Both the position numbers and the translations under genes were made by a program. The notes under the pieces were generated by a model. The model did not search any database, had not been told where the DNA came from, and saw only the letters and a program-made list of their open reading frames with translations. A stretch of DNA of 17,264 bases from positions 1-17,264 of the forward strand of contig CALACZ010000190.1 of the NCBI GenBank assembly GCA_937890735.1, read 5' to 3'. Position 1 is the first letter of the stretch, and each line of letters begins with the position of its first letter. This stretch comes from an uncultured Bacillota bacterium. GTDB lineage: Bacteria; Bacillota; Clostridia; Oscillospirales; Oscillospiraceae. Below, piece by piece: positions 1 to 6,544 of the stretch.

Positions 1-560
1 CCCTTCATGAACGCCTGTCCTGCCCAGATGACCTCCTGCAAAGCAATGATGCGGGCGAGGGACGTGTCTTTCACGAGCGTGATGATCTCGTTGGACATAG
101 GCGGCACGATGCGCTTGATCATTTGCAGCAGCGTGACCTTGAAGAAGATCTGCCCCTTCGTCATGCCCAGCACCTGCCCGGCCTCCTGCTGCCCCTTGGG
201 CACGCCCTGAATGCCGCCGCGGTAAATTTCGGAGAAGTAGCAGGCGTAGTTAAACACAAACGCGATGGCGGAGGCGAGGAAGCGCCCCGTCTCGCCGCTG
301 CCCCAGATGTTTTTGCTCAGCACGAGCCCTGGGAAAAAGAACAAAATGAGCAGCTGGAGCATCAGCGGCGTGCCGCGGATGACCCAGATGACCAGCCGCA
401 CGAGATAGCGCAGCGGACGAAAGCGCGACATCGAGCCGAAGGAGATGATGAGCCCCAGCGGGATCGCGCCGATGAGCGTGACGGCAAAGAGCTTGAGCGT
501 CTGCAAAAAGCCGGCGTTCAGCGCCTGCAATACGATCGGGAATTGTTCGGAAAACGTCAT
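1..560 (-). CDS. Amino-acid ABC transporter permease (C-terminus beyond window)
   Basis: Membrane subunit of a polar amino-acid importer (HisM/GlnP type) that forms the channel and docks the ATPase. Read on the minus strand from ATG at 558-560, 186 residues are visible. They show a transmembrane pattern from residue 18 on, the family signature RGTPLMLQL (62-70), and the cytoplasmic EAA loop at about 125-146 (QEAGQVLGMTKGQIFF followed by KVTLLQ) that contacts the ATPase. Family members are usually near 215-225 residues, so roughly the last 30-40 lie outside the window. An AGGCGG about 10 nt upstream is a fair ribosome-binding site. The binding-protein gene lies 135 nt upstream on the same strand, so the two are read as one operon, with the ATPase expected beyond position 1. 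The substrate cannot be told from this sequence. Confidence 0.93.
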   Translation of the reverse strand, partial: MTFSEQFPIVLQALNAGFLQTLKLFAVTLIGAIPLGLIISFGSMSRFRPLRYLVRLVIWVIRGTPLMLQLLILFFFPGLVLSKNIWGSGETGRFLASAIAFVFNYACYFSEIYRGGIQGVPKGQQEAGQVLGMTKGQIFFKVTLLQMIKRIVPPMSNEIITLVKDTSLARIIALQEVIWAGQAFMK

Positions 561-608
561 AGGATGTACCGCCTGTATCTATAAAATATGGGGAGGAAAC
601 GCGCACGT

Positions 609-633
609 TCCCCGGCGGGTCTGCCGCCGGGGA
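609..633 (-). promoter_or_regulatory. Intercistronic stem-loop between binding protein and permease
   Basis: A perfect 10-bp GC-rich stem (609-618 with 624-633) has a 5-nt loop. On the minus strand it is followed by mixed sequence, not a T-run, so it does not look like a full terminator. Its place just after the binding-protein stop fits an mRNA-stabilising or partial-termination element that keeps the binding protein more abundant than the permease, as known from other ABC operons. That role is inference. Confidence 0.5.
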
Positions 634-695
634 GCGCGGGGGGATTTATATGGCTGCGGAAGTTCTTTGATGATCGCGTGGTGCTGCCCACTAAA

Positions 696-1496
696 TTACT
701 GAGCAATGAGGGCTGCCTGGATGCCGTAGGTCTCGGCGCAGGCGGTCATGCTGCCGTCAGCGTAGGCGGACTTGAAGAAGTCGTTGAGCGCCGCTGCCAG
801 GTCAGAGCCCTTGCGGAAGCCGACACCGTACTGCTCGCCCTCTTCGGCGTTCAGGCTGAAGGTGTAGCTCAGGTTTTCGTAGCTCGTGCCTGCGCCCACC
901 ATCGCGCCCGCCATCAGCGAGTCGATGACTGCCGCGTCGCACGTCCCGGCGGCGACTTCCATCAGCGCGGTCGCCTGATCCTTGACCTCGGTGAAGGCGA
1001 AGCCCTGCTTCTCGACCTCCGCCTGACCGGCAGAGCCGGATTCCACAGCGAACGTCAGATCCTTGCAAGCCTCAACGCTGGTGTACTCAGCAGCCTTGTC
1101 GGCGGGGACGATGACGACCTGGGAGTTGTTGCAGTAGGCGTTGGAGGTCTCCATGGAGGACGTGACCTCATCGGTCAGCGTCATGCCGTTCCAAACACAG
1201 TCGATGGTCTTGCTGTCGAGCTCGAGAATTTTGTTGTCCCAGTCGATCTCGACGAACTCGACGTCCACGCCGAGGGACTTCGCAAAGGCTTTTGCCATGT
1301 CGGCGTCAAAGCCGATCCATTCGCCGTTTTCCTGATAGTCCATGGGGGCAAAGTCGGTGATGCCGACGACGAGCTTGCCCTTGCCGACGACGTAGTCCTT
1401 GTCGCTTTCAGCGGCGGTGGGAGCCTGCTTGTCTGCGCAGGCGGTCACGGATGCGAGCATCAGAATTGCCAGCATGATCGCGATGATCTTTTTCAT
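696..1496 (-). CDS. Amino-acid ABC transporter substrate-binding lipoprotein
   Basis: Extracellular solute-binding protein of family 3 (SBP_bac_3, as in GlnH/HisJ), tethered to the membrane as a lipoprotein; it catches an amino acid and hands it to the permease encoded next. The 266-residue product begins with a lysine-rich signal peptide and a lipobox ending VTAC, so Cys20 is the expected lipidation site. The mature part starts with the typical LVVGITDFAPMDY stretch (about 42-54), then IGFDADMAKAFAKSLG (61-76) and DCVWNGMTLT (99-108), all usual for the fold. The start is set by AAGGAGG about 9 nt upstream. A promoter lies about 75 nt upstream of the start. The length is normal. The ligand is not predictable by eye; polar amino acids or cystine are both possible. 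Confidence 0.95.
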   Translation of the reverse strand: MKKIIAIMLAILMLASVTACADKQAPTAAESDKDYVVGKGKLVVGITDFAPMDYQENGEWIGFDADMAKAFAKSLGVDVEFVEIDWDNKILELDSKTIDCVWNGMTLTDEVTSSMETSNAYCNNSQVVIVPADKAAEYTSVEACKDLTFAVESGSAGQAEVEKQGFAFTEVKDQATALMEVAAGTCDAAVIDSLMAGAMVGAGTSYENLSYTFSLNAEEGEQYGVGFRKGSDLAAALNDFFKSAYADGSMTACAETYGIQAALIAQ

Positions 1497-1577
1497 GTTC
1501 AGTTCCTCCTTGATGGTCGTTTGCGGTCAATTTTTTTGTGGGAAGCAGCAGTTTGACTGCTTCGTTATCATGGTGAT

Positions 1578-1606
1578 ACTTTACCATGGTGATGTGATAA
1601 TGTAAA
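1578..1606 (-). promoter_or_regulatory. Sigma-A-type promoter of the amino-acid ABC operon
   Basis: Minus-strand -35 TTTACA (1601-1606), 17-nt spacer and -10 TAAAGT (1578-1583) precede the binding-protein gene. Two direct copies of CATGGTGAT (1569-1577 and 1585-1593) flank and overlap the -10, and TATCA-CCA-TGATA forms a short dyad just downstream. These could be an operator; no specific regulator is recognised. Confidence 0.7.
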
Positions 1607-1625
1607 GAAGCAATGTTGCATAAAA

Positions 1626-1683
1626 ATATGCACCCGGTTTTGGCGGCTGTGCACATTTTGCACAATACCGCCCAAACCGGGTG
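1626..1683 (-). terminator. Large inverted repeat, probable terminator of the exporter transcript
   Basis: Arms 1631-1646 and 1668-1683 pair over 16 bp with one mismatch. A second stem, TGTGCA with TGCACA (1648-1653 with 1659-1664), sits inside. Read on the minus strand the structure is followed after a few bases by a run of five T. It lies downstream of the DMT exporter and just upstream of the next promoter, as a terminator should. Confidence 0.5.
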
Positions 1684-1700
1684 ATTCTTGCTCAAGGCAA

Positions 1701-1738
1701 CACCGCACAATTCGGCACAAGGACGCAATTGTGCGGTG
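1701..1738. repeat. 12-bp perfect inverted repeat (CACCGCACAATT)
   Basis: CACCGCACAATT (1701-1712) is repeated as its exact complement at 1727-1738 with a 14-nt loop. It begins 10 nt past the exporter's stop. No T-run follows on either strand, so it may be a dispersed intergenic repeat or a stabilising 3' hairpin and not a terminator. Confidence 0.6.
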
Positions 1739-1748
1739 CTGCCCCAAC

Positions 1749-2672
1749 TTAGATGTCGAACACGCCGAGGATGACGATGCCCGCCACGACGAGCGCGATC
1801 ATCGCGTAGTGCTTCCACGACAGCTTTTCCTTCAGGAACAGGCGGCTCCACACCACGGAGGCAACGCAGTACGCCGAGATGATCGGCGCGGAGAGCGCGA
1901 CGTGCGCCTTGTCGCCGATGGCGTAGATGTACGCGAACTGACCGGCGGTCTCAAAGATCGCGCCGACGTACTTCGGCGCTTCCATCTTTGGCACGAGCCT
2001 GTCTTTTTTGATCAGCACCACATAGATGAAGCACAGAACGCCCGCCGCCAAAAACGTCAGCTCATACGCCGCGTTCGCGGAATCCTCGTTGAGCGTTTCC
2101 AGCACGAGCGAGTCGGCGAACGTCCCCGCCGCGTCCAGCAGGCAGTAGGCGACAGGCAGGCACAGCGCCAGCCACGACTTGGCGTATTTATAGTTGGACG
2201 CCTCCTGCCGCGCGGCGCGCAGCGCATCGTCCTCATTTGCCTCCACAACGCCCAGACCGATCACGCCCGCGCACACCAGCGCCACCGCGCCGATGACGAG
2301 CACGCGTGTCGAGCCCGTGATGTCCTCGTCCAGACTGCCGGAGAGCAGGCTCATGACCGCCACCAGTGCGCCGGAGGCGTTGCAGATGGGCGATGAGATG
2401 GACAGCTCAATGTACCGCAGACCGATATAGCCCAGCGTCATCGAGCCGATGTACAGCAGCGACACCGGCAGATATGTCCAGATGACCTGCCACGTTACGA
2501 CTGCGCCGCCGATGAAAATTTCATACGCCGCGTGCAGACCCATCACAACGCCCACGGCGATGACCATTTTCAGATGCCCCAGCTTGTCCGAAGCGTCCCG
2601 GCAGCCGATCTTGGAGAACAGATCCGAACCGCTCCAGCAGAGGAGCGTGATGAGAGATAACCAGAACCACAT
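1749..2672 (-). CDS. EamA/DMT-family membrane transporter
   Basis: Multi-pass inner-membrane protein of the drug/metabolite transporter superfamily, which usually exports amino acids or other small metabolites. The 307-residue product has about ten hydrophobic segments in two halves (EamA-like repeats), with SGSDLFSKIG near the N-terminus and the loop ANEDDALRAARQEASNYKYA between the halves. The open frame reaches back to 2741, but the start at 2672 (MWFWLSLITLL) is preferred: AGAGGAAA lies 7 nt upstream, and the extra residues would be translated from a short tandem repeat. It follows the PLP-enzyme gene after 73 nt on the same strand and is probably co-transcribed. The substrate is unknown; its neighbour hints at an amino-acid or thiol compound, which is inference. 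Confidence 0.85.
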   Translation of the reverse strand: MWFWLSLITLLCWSGSDLFSKIGCRDASDKLGHLKMVIAVGVVMGLHAAYEIFIGGAVVTWQVIWTYLPVSLLYIGSMTLGYIGLRYIELSISSPICNASGALVAVMSLLSGSLDEDITGSTRVLVIGAVALVCAGVIGLGVVEANEDDALRAARQEASNYKYAKSWLALCLPVAYCLLDAAGTFADSLVLETLNEDSANAAYELTFLAAGVLCFIYVVLIKKDRLVPKMEAPKYVGAIFETAGQFAYIYAIGDKAHVALSAPIISAYCVASVVWSRLFLKEKLSWKHYAMIALVVAGIVILGVFDI

Positions 2673-2686
2673 AGTTGTTTCCTCTT

Positions 2687-2714
2687 TAATGAATGATGAA
2701 TAATGAATGATGAA
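2687..2714. repeat. Two tandem 14-bp repeats next to the exporter's ribosome-binding site
   Basis: TAATGAATGATGAA occurs twice head to tail (2687-2700, 2701-2714). It abuts the ribosome-binding site of the DMT exporter. Short AT-rich tandem repeats like this can change copy number by slippage. Confidence 0.75.
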
Positions 2715-2724
2715 TGATTGCGGT

Positions 2725-2741
2725 GTGCCGCGTTGCGGCAC
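2725..2741 (-). other. Small hairpin after the PLP-enzyme stop codon
   Basis: GTGCCGC pairs perfectly with GCGGCAC around a GTT loop, 4 nt past the stop of the PLP enzyme. No T-run follows on the minus strand, so full termination is doubtful and read-through into the exporter gene is likely. Confidence 0.4.
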
Positions 2742-2745
2742 GAAT

Positions 2746-4032
2746 TTAATTCGGCAGCTCCGCCAGTCCTGCCTCTACAAGTTTCTGCAAGCTCATAAGG
2801 ATGCCGAGCTTCGCGTGATACCACGTCAGACCGCCCTGGAAGTAGACGGCGTAGGGCGGGCGGATCGGACCGTCGGCGGACAGCTCGATGGACGAACCCT
2901 GCACGAACGCGCCCGCCGCCATCACGACCTCGGAATCATAGCCCGGCATCGCCCACGGCACGGGCGTGACGTAGCTGTCCACCGGCGCTGCCGCCTGAAT
3001 GCCGCGGCAGAAGGCGAGCATCCGCTCGGCAGAGCCCAGCGTGACCGCCTGAATGATGTCGTGGCGGGACTCCGTCGCGTTCGGGTCGCACGAGAAGCCC
3101 AGCTTTTCATACACATTCGCGGCGAACACCGCGCCCTTGAGCGCCGCGGCGACCACCGTGGGCGCGAGGAAAAAGCCCTGATACATCACCGGCAGCAGTC
3201 CCAGATTCGCACCGACCTCCTGACCCAGCCCCGGCGCGGAGAGGCGGTAGGCGCAGCGCTCGATGCACGCCGCCGTGCCGCAGATATAGCCGCCGATGGG
3301 CGCAAGCCCGCCGCCGGGATTTTTGATGAGGCTGCCCACGATCATGTCCGCGCCGACATTCGACGGCTCGCCGCGCTCGACAAATTCGCCGTAGCAGTTA
3401 TCGACCATGCACACCACGCCGGGCTTACACTGCTTGCAGAACGCGATGAGCTGCCCGATCTTTTCGACGGAAAACGACGGGCGCGTGGCGTAGCCCTTGG
3501 AGCGCTGGATGGTGATGAGCTTCGTTTTTTCCGTGATGGCGGCACGGATGCCGTCATAGTCGAACGACCCGTCCGGCAGCAGATCGACCTGCCGGTAGGA
3601 AACGCCGTATTCCTTCAGCGAGCATTTGGACGGGCGGATGCCGATGACCTCCTCCAGCGTGTCATACGGCGCGCCGACGGGGCTGAGCAGCTCGTCGCCG
3701 GGCAGCAGGTTCGCGCTCAGCGCGACCGCCAGGGCGTGCGTGCCGCAGGTGATCTGCGGGCGCACCAGCGCCGCCTGGGTGTCGAACGTCGCGGCGTAGA
3801 CGCGCTCCAGCTTTTCGCGCCCCAGATCGTCGTAGCCATAGCCCGTGGTGGCGGCGAAGCACGTCGCATCCACGCGGTTCTGGTGCATGGCGCGCAGGAC
3901 CTTTGCCTGATTGTATTCCGCCGTGCGGTCGATGGCGGCAAAGCGATCCTGCAATCCCTCTAAGACACGCTCGCCATAGTCCCAGACCTCGCGGCTTACG
4001 CCGAGCGAGGCGTACATTTCATACAGTTCCAT
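2746..4032 (-). CDS. PLP-dependent methionine gamma-lyase / aluminum-resistance family protein
   Basis: Fold-type I, PLP-dependent enzyme of the cystathionine beta-lyase-like 'aluminum resistance' family (homologues of B. subtilis YnbB). It is expected to act on a sulfur-containing or related amino acid in the cytoplasm; the true reaction is poorly defined. In the 428-residue product, CGTHA (96-100) should bind the cofactor phosphate, Asp211 in MVDNCYGEF the pyridine nitrogen, and Lys237 in GSLIKNPGGGLAPIGGYI is the Schiff-base lysine. The length is normal. The open frame extends to 4065, but ATG at 4032 is chosen because GGGGGAG lies 6 nt upstream. This start overlaps the preceding AbrB-type gene by 14 nt, which implies translational coupling. 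The DMT exporter follows downstream. Confidence 0.88.
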   Translation of the reverse strand: MELYEMYASLGVSREVWDYGERVLEGLQDRFAAIDRTAEYNQAKVLRAMHQNRVDATCFAATTGYGYDDLGREKLERVYAATFDTQAALVRPQITCGTHALAVALSANLLPGDELLSPVGAPYDTLEEVIGIRPSKCSLKEYGVSYRQVDLLPDGSFDYDGIRAAITEKTKLITIQRSKGYATRPSFSVEKIGQLIAFCKQCKPGVVCMVDNCYGEFVERGEPSNVGADMIVGSLIKNPGGGLAPIGGYICGTAACIERCAYRLSAPGLGQEVGANLGLLPVMYQGFFLAPTVVAAALKGAVFAANVYEKLGFSCDPNATESRHDIIQAVTLGSAERMLAFCRGIQAAAPVDSYVTPVPWAMPGYDSEVVMAAGAFVQGSSIELSADGPIRPPYAVYFQGGLTWYHAKLGILMSLQKLVEAGLAELPN

Positions 4033-4279
4033 TGTTTTCTCCCCCATTTCTCTCCAGATCCTCAAAAACCTGCGCCGCCGCGTCGCGGATGACGTCGGGG
4101 CGCGTGACGATGATGCCGCTGCGCTCGTCGCCCAAAATCAGCAGCGTGTCGCCGGGCTTTACGTCAAACAGCGTGCGCGCGTCCTTGGGAATGACGATCT
4201 GCCCTTTTTCGCCGACCTTCGCCGTGCCGAATATGTGGTAGCCGCCCGCGCGCCCCAACAGATGCTTGCCAGCCGCCAT
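4019..4279 (-). CDS. AbrB/SpoVT-type DNA-binding protein
   Basis: Small swapped-hairpin transcription regulator of 86 residues. The AbrB/MazE/SpoVT signature is clear at 18-50: FGTAKVGEKGQIVIPKDAR, then FDVKPGDTLLILGD. The C-terminal 25 residues are acidic and helical, with no recognisable sensor domain. The start is fixed by AAAGGAG (4286-4292) 6 nt upstream. A promoter lies at 4317-4345. It overlaps the following PLP-enzyme gene by 14 nt, so it may regulate its own operon; that is inference. An antitoxin role is unlikely because no small toxin gene sits beside it. Confidence 0.87.
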   Translation of the reverse strand: MAAGKHLLGRAGGYHIFGTAKVGEKGQIVIPKDARTLFDVKPGDTLLILGDERSGIIVTRPDVIRDAAAQVFEDLERNGGENNGTV

Positions 4280-4316
4280 AGCGTGCTCCTTTCATGGGTA
4301 AAAATCATACTTGTAT

Positions 4317-4345
4317 AATTTACAGCAGACAGCGCGATTTGTCAA
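4317..4345 (-). promoter_or_regulatory. Promoter of the abrB-like/PLP enzyme/exporter unit
   Basis: Minus-strand -35 TTGACA (4340-4345, consensus), 17-nt spacer and -10 TAAATT (4317-4322). The predicted start of transcription is about 30 nt before the start codon of the AbrB-like gene. It diverges from the restriction-modification promoter about 50 bp away. Confidence 0.75.
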
Positions 4346-4392
4346 TAAAAAATGATGTCAGCTGCCAAGCTGTCGTAATGTGGGATTTTTAG

Positions 4393-4421
4393 TTGCAAAT
4401 GCTTTTGCTTCCAGATATAAT
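4393..4421 (+). promoter_or_regulatory. Promoter of the restriction-modification cassette
   Basis: -35 TTGCAA (4393-4398), 17-nt spacer and a consensus -10 TATAAT (4416-4421). The longest open frame for the endonuclease would start at TTG 4393, which is this -35 box. The real start must therefore lie downstream. Confidence 0.8.
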
Positions 4422-4473
4422 GAATGGTGGTTATTGGCGGTGCAGTTTGATAGATGTCAAGTTGAGGTGCATC

Positions 4474-5118
4474 ATGGAAAAGTACATTATGAATGATCTG
4501 TTTGATAAGTTCGAATTTTATAATTATGGTCATGCCCTTGAAATTCTGTCTGAGTCGTTCCCGGAGGAATGGAATGATATTCAAAACTGCTTGCGCCAGT
4601 TTCACATTACAAGGGAAGAACTGCTGACGGCAGGCGGAAACGAAACGGCAATGCCTAAAAAATTCGATGATGTGCTGTATCCGCTCGGCTGGAGAGAAAT
4701 CAGAATCACGGGAGATTTATTGGTAAAGCTCTTCCCGCGCGGAAAATCACGGGGAAGGTTTTTAGATAAACCGTATGATGAAAAACTCATTGAAGGATAT
4801 ATTGATGGTCATAATATTGACTTTGTGAAAGGAAAAGTGGCATTTGACCTGGAGTGGAACAGTAAGGATCAGACGTTTGATCGTGATCTGATGGCAATGC
4901 GCACATATTTTGATTGCGGTTTGATTGATGTTGGAATTATCATAACCCGCGCTGAAGAACTGAATGATATTTTTATGGCGCTTGGGATTAAGCAGAAATA
5001 TGGAGCGAGTACCACTTGGACTGGAAAACTGGAATATCGTTTGAAGGCAAGAAGGAACGGCGGCTGCCCAATTTTGGCGGTTGGCATTAAAAAGGCGTGT
5101 GTAGAAGGATTTGAATAA
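4474..5118 (+). CDS. BglII/BstYI-like type II restriction endonuclease
   Basis: Predicted to cut unmodified DNA at a short palindrome, paired with the methyltransferase directly downstream. In the 214-residue product the stretch IDFVKGKVAFDLEWN (115-129) matches the layout of the BglII/BstYI active site (as I recall BstYI: DFVKDRVAIEVQ). Asp116 matches the first acid, but Asp125 and Glu127 stand where BstYI has Glu and Gln. FDCGLIDVGIIITR (146-159) and CPILAVGI (198-205) also fit the family, with WTGKLEYRL (182-190) between them. The ATG at 4474 is chosen because GAGG lies 6 nt upstream and because the promoter covers the start of the longer frame. Base composition is visibly more AT-rich than in the neighbours, suggesting horizontal transfer. 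Family call good; recognition site unknown. Confidence 0.85.
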   Translation: MEKYIMNDLFDKFEFYNYGHALEILSESFPEEWNDIQNCLRQFHITREELLTAGGNETAMPKKFDDVLYPLGWREIRITGDLLVKLFPRGKSRGRFLDKPYDEKLIEGYIDGHNIDFVKGKVAFDLEWNSKDQTFDRDLMAMRTYFDCGLIDVGIIITRAEELNDIFMALGIKQKYGASTTWTGKLEYRLKARRNGGCPILAVGIKKACVEGFE

Positions 5119-5123
5119 AAACA

Positions 5124-5822
5124 ATGATTGACGATTATAGCATTGAGAGCACAATAGCCGACTTTTTAGGGTTTATTGGCGATAAAAAGTATCGGACGAT
5201 TTATGCAGACCCACCTTGGCAGTTTGCAAACAGGACAGGGAAAATGGCACCGGAGCATAAGCGTTTGAACCGATACTCCACAATGAAGCTGGACGACATT
5301 AAAAAAATGCCTGTAGCGGCTGCCGCAGATGAAAAGTGCCATTTGTACCTGTGGGTGCCAAATGCACTCTTGCCAGACGGTCTTGCAGTTATGAAGGCAT
5401 GGGGGTTTGAGTATAAAACAAATATTATTTGGGAAAAGATCAGAAAAGACGGTTTCCCGGATGGTCGCGGCGTGGGGTTTTATTTCAGAAACGTTACCGA
5501 GATGCTGCTGTTTGGGATCAAGGGCGGTGACAACAGGACGTTGCAGCCCGGAAGATCACAGGTGAACGTGATTCGCTCCATGAAGCGCGAGCATAGCCGA
5601 AAGCCGGATGAGTTTATATCGCTGATTGAGGAATGCTCGCCTGGACCGTATTTGGAGCTGTTCGCGCGCGGCGTCAGAGAAAACTGGGATTTGTGGGGCA
5701 ACCAGGCAAGCGAGGATTACGAGCCTACTTGGTCAACCTACTCCAATCATACGGTTGCAGCAACAGCCCATAGCAGTGACAAAGAAAGCCCCGCCGCCGA
5801 GATGAAACTACGTTTAGGGTAG
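5124..5822 (+). CDS. MT-A70-family DNA adenine methyltransferase
   Basis: Probable N6-adenine DNA methyltransferase protecting the sites cut by the upstream endonuclease. The 232-residue product has the catalytic motif DPPW (29-32) followed later by SRKPDEF (158-164) and the SAM-pocket motif LELFAR (177-182), the order seen in MT-A70 enzymes of prokaryotic RM systems. GVGFYFRNVTEMLLFG (116-131) is also typical. The C-terminal 40 residues are not recognisable. The gene starts 5 nt after the endonuclease stop. AGGA at 5106-5109 lies far upstream, so translation probably depends on coupling. The AT-rich composition matches the endonuclease, so the two arrived together. An RNA target is less likely given the partner. 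Confidence 0.9.
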   Translation: MIDDYSIESTIADFLGFIGDKKYRTIYADPPWQFANRTGKMAPEHKRLNRYSTMKLDDIKKMPVAAAADEKCHLYLWVPNALLPDGLAVMKAWGFEYKTNIIWEKIRKDGFPDGRGVGFYFRNVTEMLLFGIKGGDNRTLQPGRSQVNVIRSMKREHSRKPDEFISLIEECSPGPYLELFARGVRENWDLWGNQASEDYEPTWSTYSNHTVAATAHSSDKESPAAEMKLRLG

Positions 5823-5833
5823 AGCACATAATT

Positions 5834-5867
5834 GATATAAAACGCGGGAGGGGCAATGCCCCTCCCG
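5834..5867 (-). terminator. Terminator of tsaE-tsaB-upp, possibly bidirectional
   Basis: CGGGAGGGGC (5845-5854) pairs perfectly with GCCCCTCCCG (5858-5867) around an AAT loop. On the minus strand it is followed by CGTTTTATAT, giving a short U-tract after upp. On the plus strand a T5 run comes 8-9 nt later, so it may also end the restriction-modification transcript. The stem and loop resemble the hairpins at 10311-10798 and 11555-11577. Confidence 0.75.
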
Positions 5868-5878
5868 TTGTTAGCTTT

Positions 5879-6526
5879 TTACTTTGTGCCGAAGATGCGG
5901 TCGCCGGCGTCGCCGAGACCGGGCACGATGTAGCCGTGCTCGTTCAGGCACTCATCGACTGCGCCGCAGTAGATCTCCACGTTCGGATGGTTCTTTTCAA
6001 TGAGCTGGATGCCGACGGGCGCGGCGACCAGCACCATGAGCTTGATGTTCGTGCAGCCGCGCTTTTCCATCTCGCTGATGGCGGCGTCTGCCGAGCCGCC
6101 GGTGGCGAGCATCGGATCGACGATCATGACCTCGCGTTCGGCGATGTCCTTGGGCATTTTGCAGAAATAGACGTGCGGCTCGAGCGTCTCTTCATCGCGG
6201 TACATACCGATGTGACCCACACGCGCCGACGGCATCATGCGCAGCACGCCGTCCACCAGACCGAGACCCGCGCGCAGGATGGGCACGACGGCGATCTTTT
6301 TGCCGGCGAGCGTCGGGAGCATCGCCTTGCACAGCGGCGTTTCGACCTCCTTGGTGGTCAGCGGCAGGTCGCGCATCGCCTCATAGGTGATGAACATACC
6401 GACCTCGGAGACAAGCTCGCGGAAGTCCTTGACGCTGGTGTTCTTGTCGCGCATGATGGTGAGCTTGTGCGCAACGAGCGGGTGGTCCATAACGTGTACT
6501 TTCGGTCCGAATTGATTCTGGCTCAT
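5879..6526 (-). CDS. upp: Uracil phosphoribosyltransferase
   Basis: Makes UMP from uracil and PRPP in pyrimidine salvage; cytoplasmic. The 215-residue product has the usual length and the family landmarks: ILRAGLGLVDG (83-93), the PRPP-binding loop VMIVDPMLATGGS (133-145), and the uracil-binding C-terminus PGLGDAGDRIFGT (202-214). AAAGGGAG (6533-6540) lies 6 nt upstream of the start. It begins 18 nt after tsaB on the same strand and ends at a strong hairpin, so it is read as the last gene of tsaE-tsaB-upp. Pairing upp with tRNA-modification genes has no obvious metabolic meaning. Confidence 0.97.
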   Translation of the reverse strand: MSQNQFGPKVHVMDHPLVAHKLTIMRDKNTSVKDFRELVSEVGMFITYEAMRDLPLTTKEVETPLCKAMLPTLAGKKIAVVPILRAGLGLVDGVLRMMPSARVGHIGMYRDEETLEPHVYFCKMPKDIAEREVMIVDPMLATGGSADAAISEMEKRGCTNIKLMVLVAAPVGIQLIEKNHPNVEIYCGAVDECLNEHGYIVPGLGDAGDRIFGTK

Positions 6527-6544
6527 GTGAAACTCCCTTTCCGT

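Noticed and set aside
588..1556. 322-residue plus-strand open frame
   Set aside because: It is antisense to the binding-protein gene, whose lipobox, ribosome-binding site and promoter leave no doubt about the coding strand.
2707..3963. 418-residue open frame on the plus strand
   Set aside because: It is the antisense shadow of the PLP enzyme; it is Arg/His-rich and lacks any domain or ribosome-binding site. GC-rich codon use on the other strand explains it.
4359..4372. Short dyad CAGCT-GCCA-AGCTG between the divergent promoters, possibly a controller-protein operator
   Set aside because: Only 5 bp per arm, one copy, and no controller gene in the cassette.
4393..4473. Longer N-terminus for the endonuclease from TTG 4393
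   Set aside because: The segment contains a -35 and consensus -10 with 17-nt spacing, and a ribosome-binding site precedes ATG 4474.
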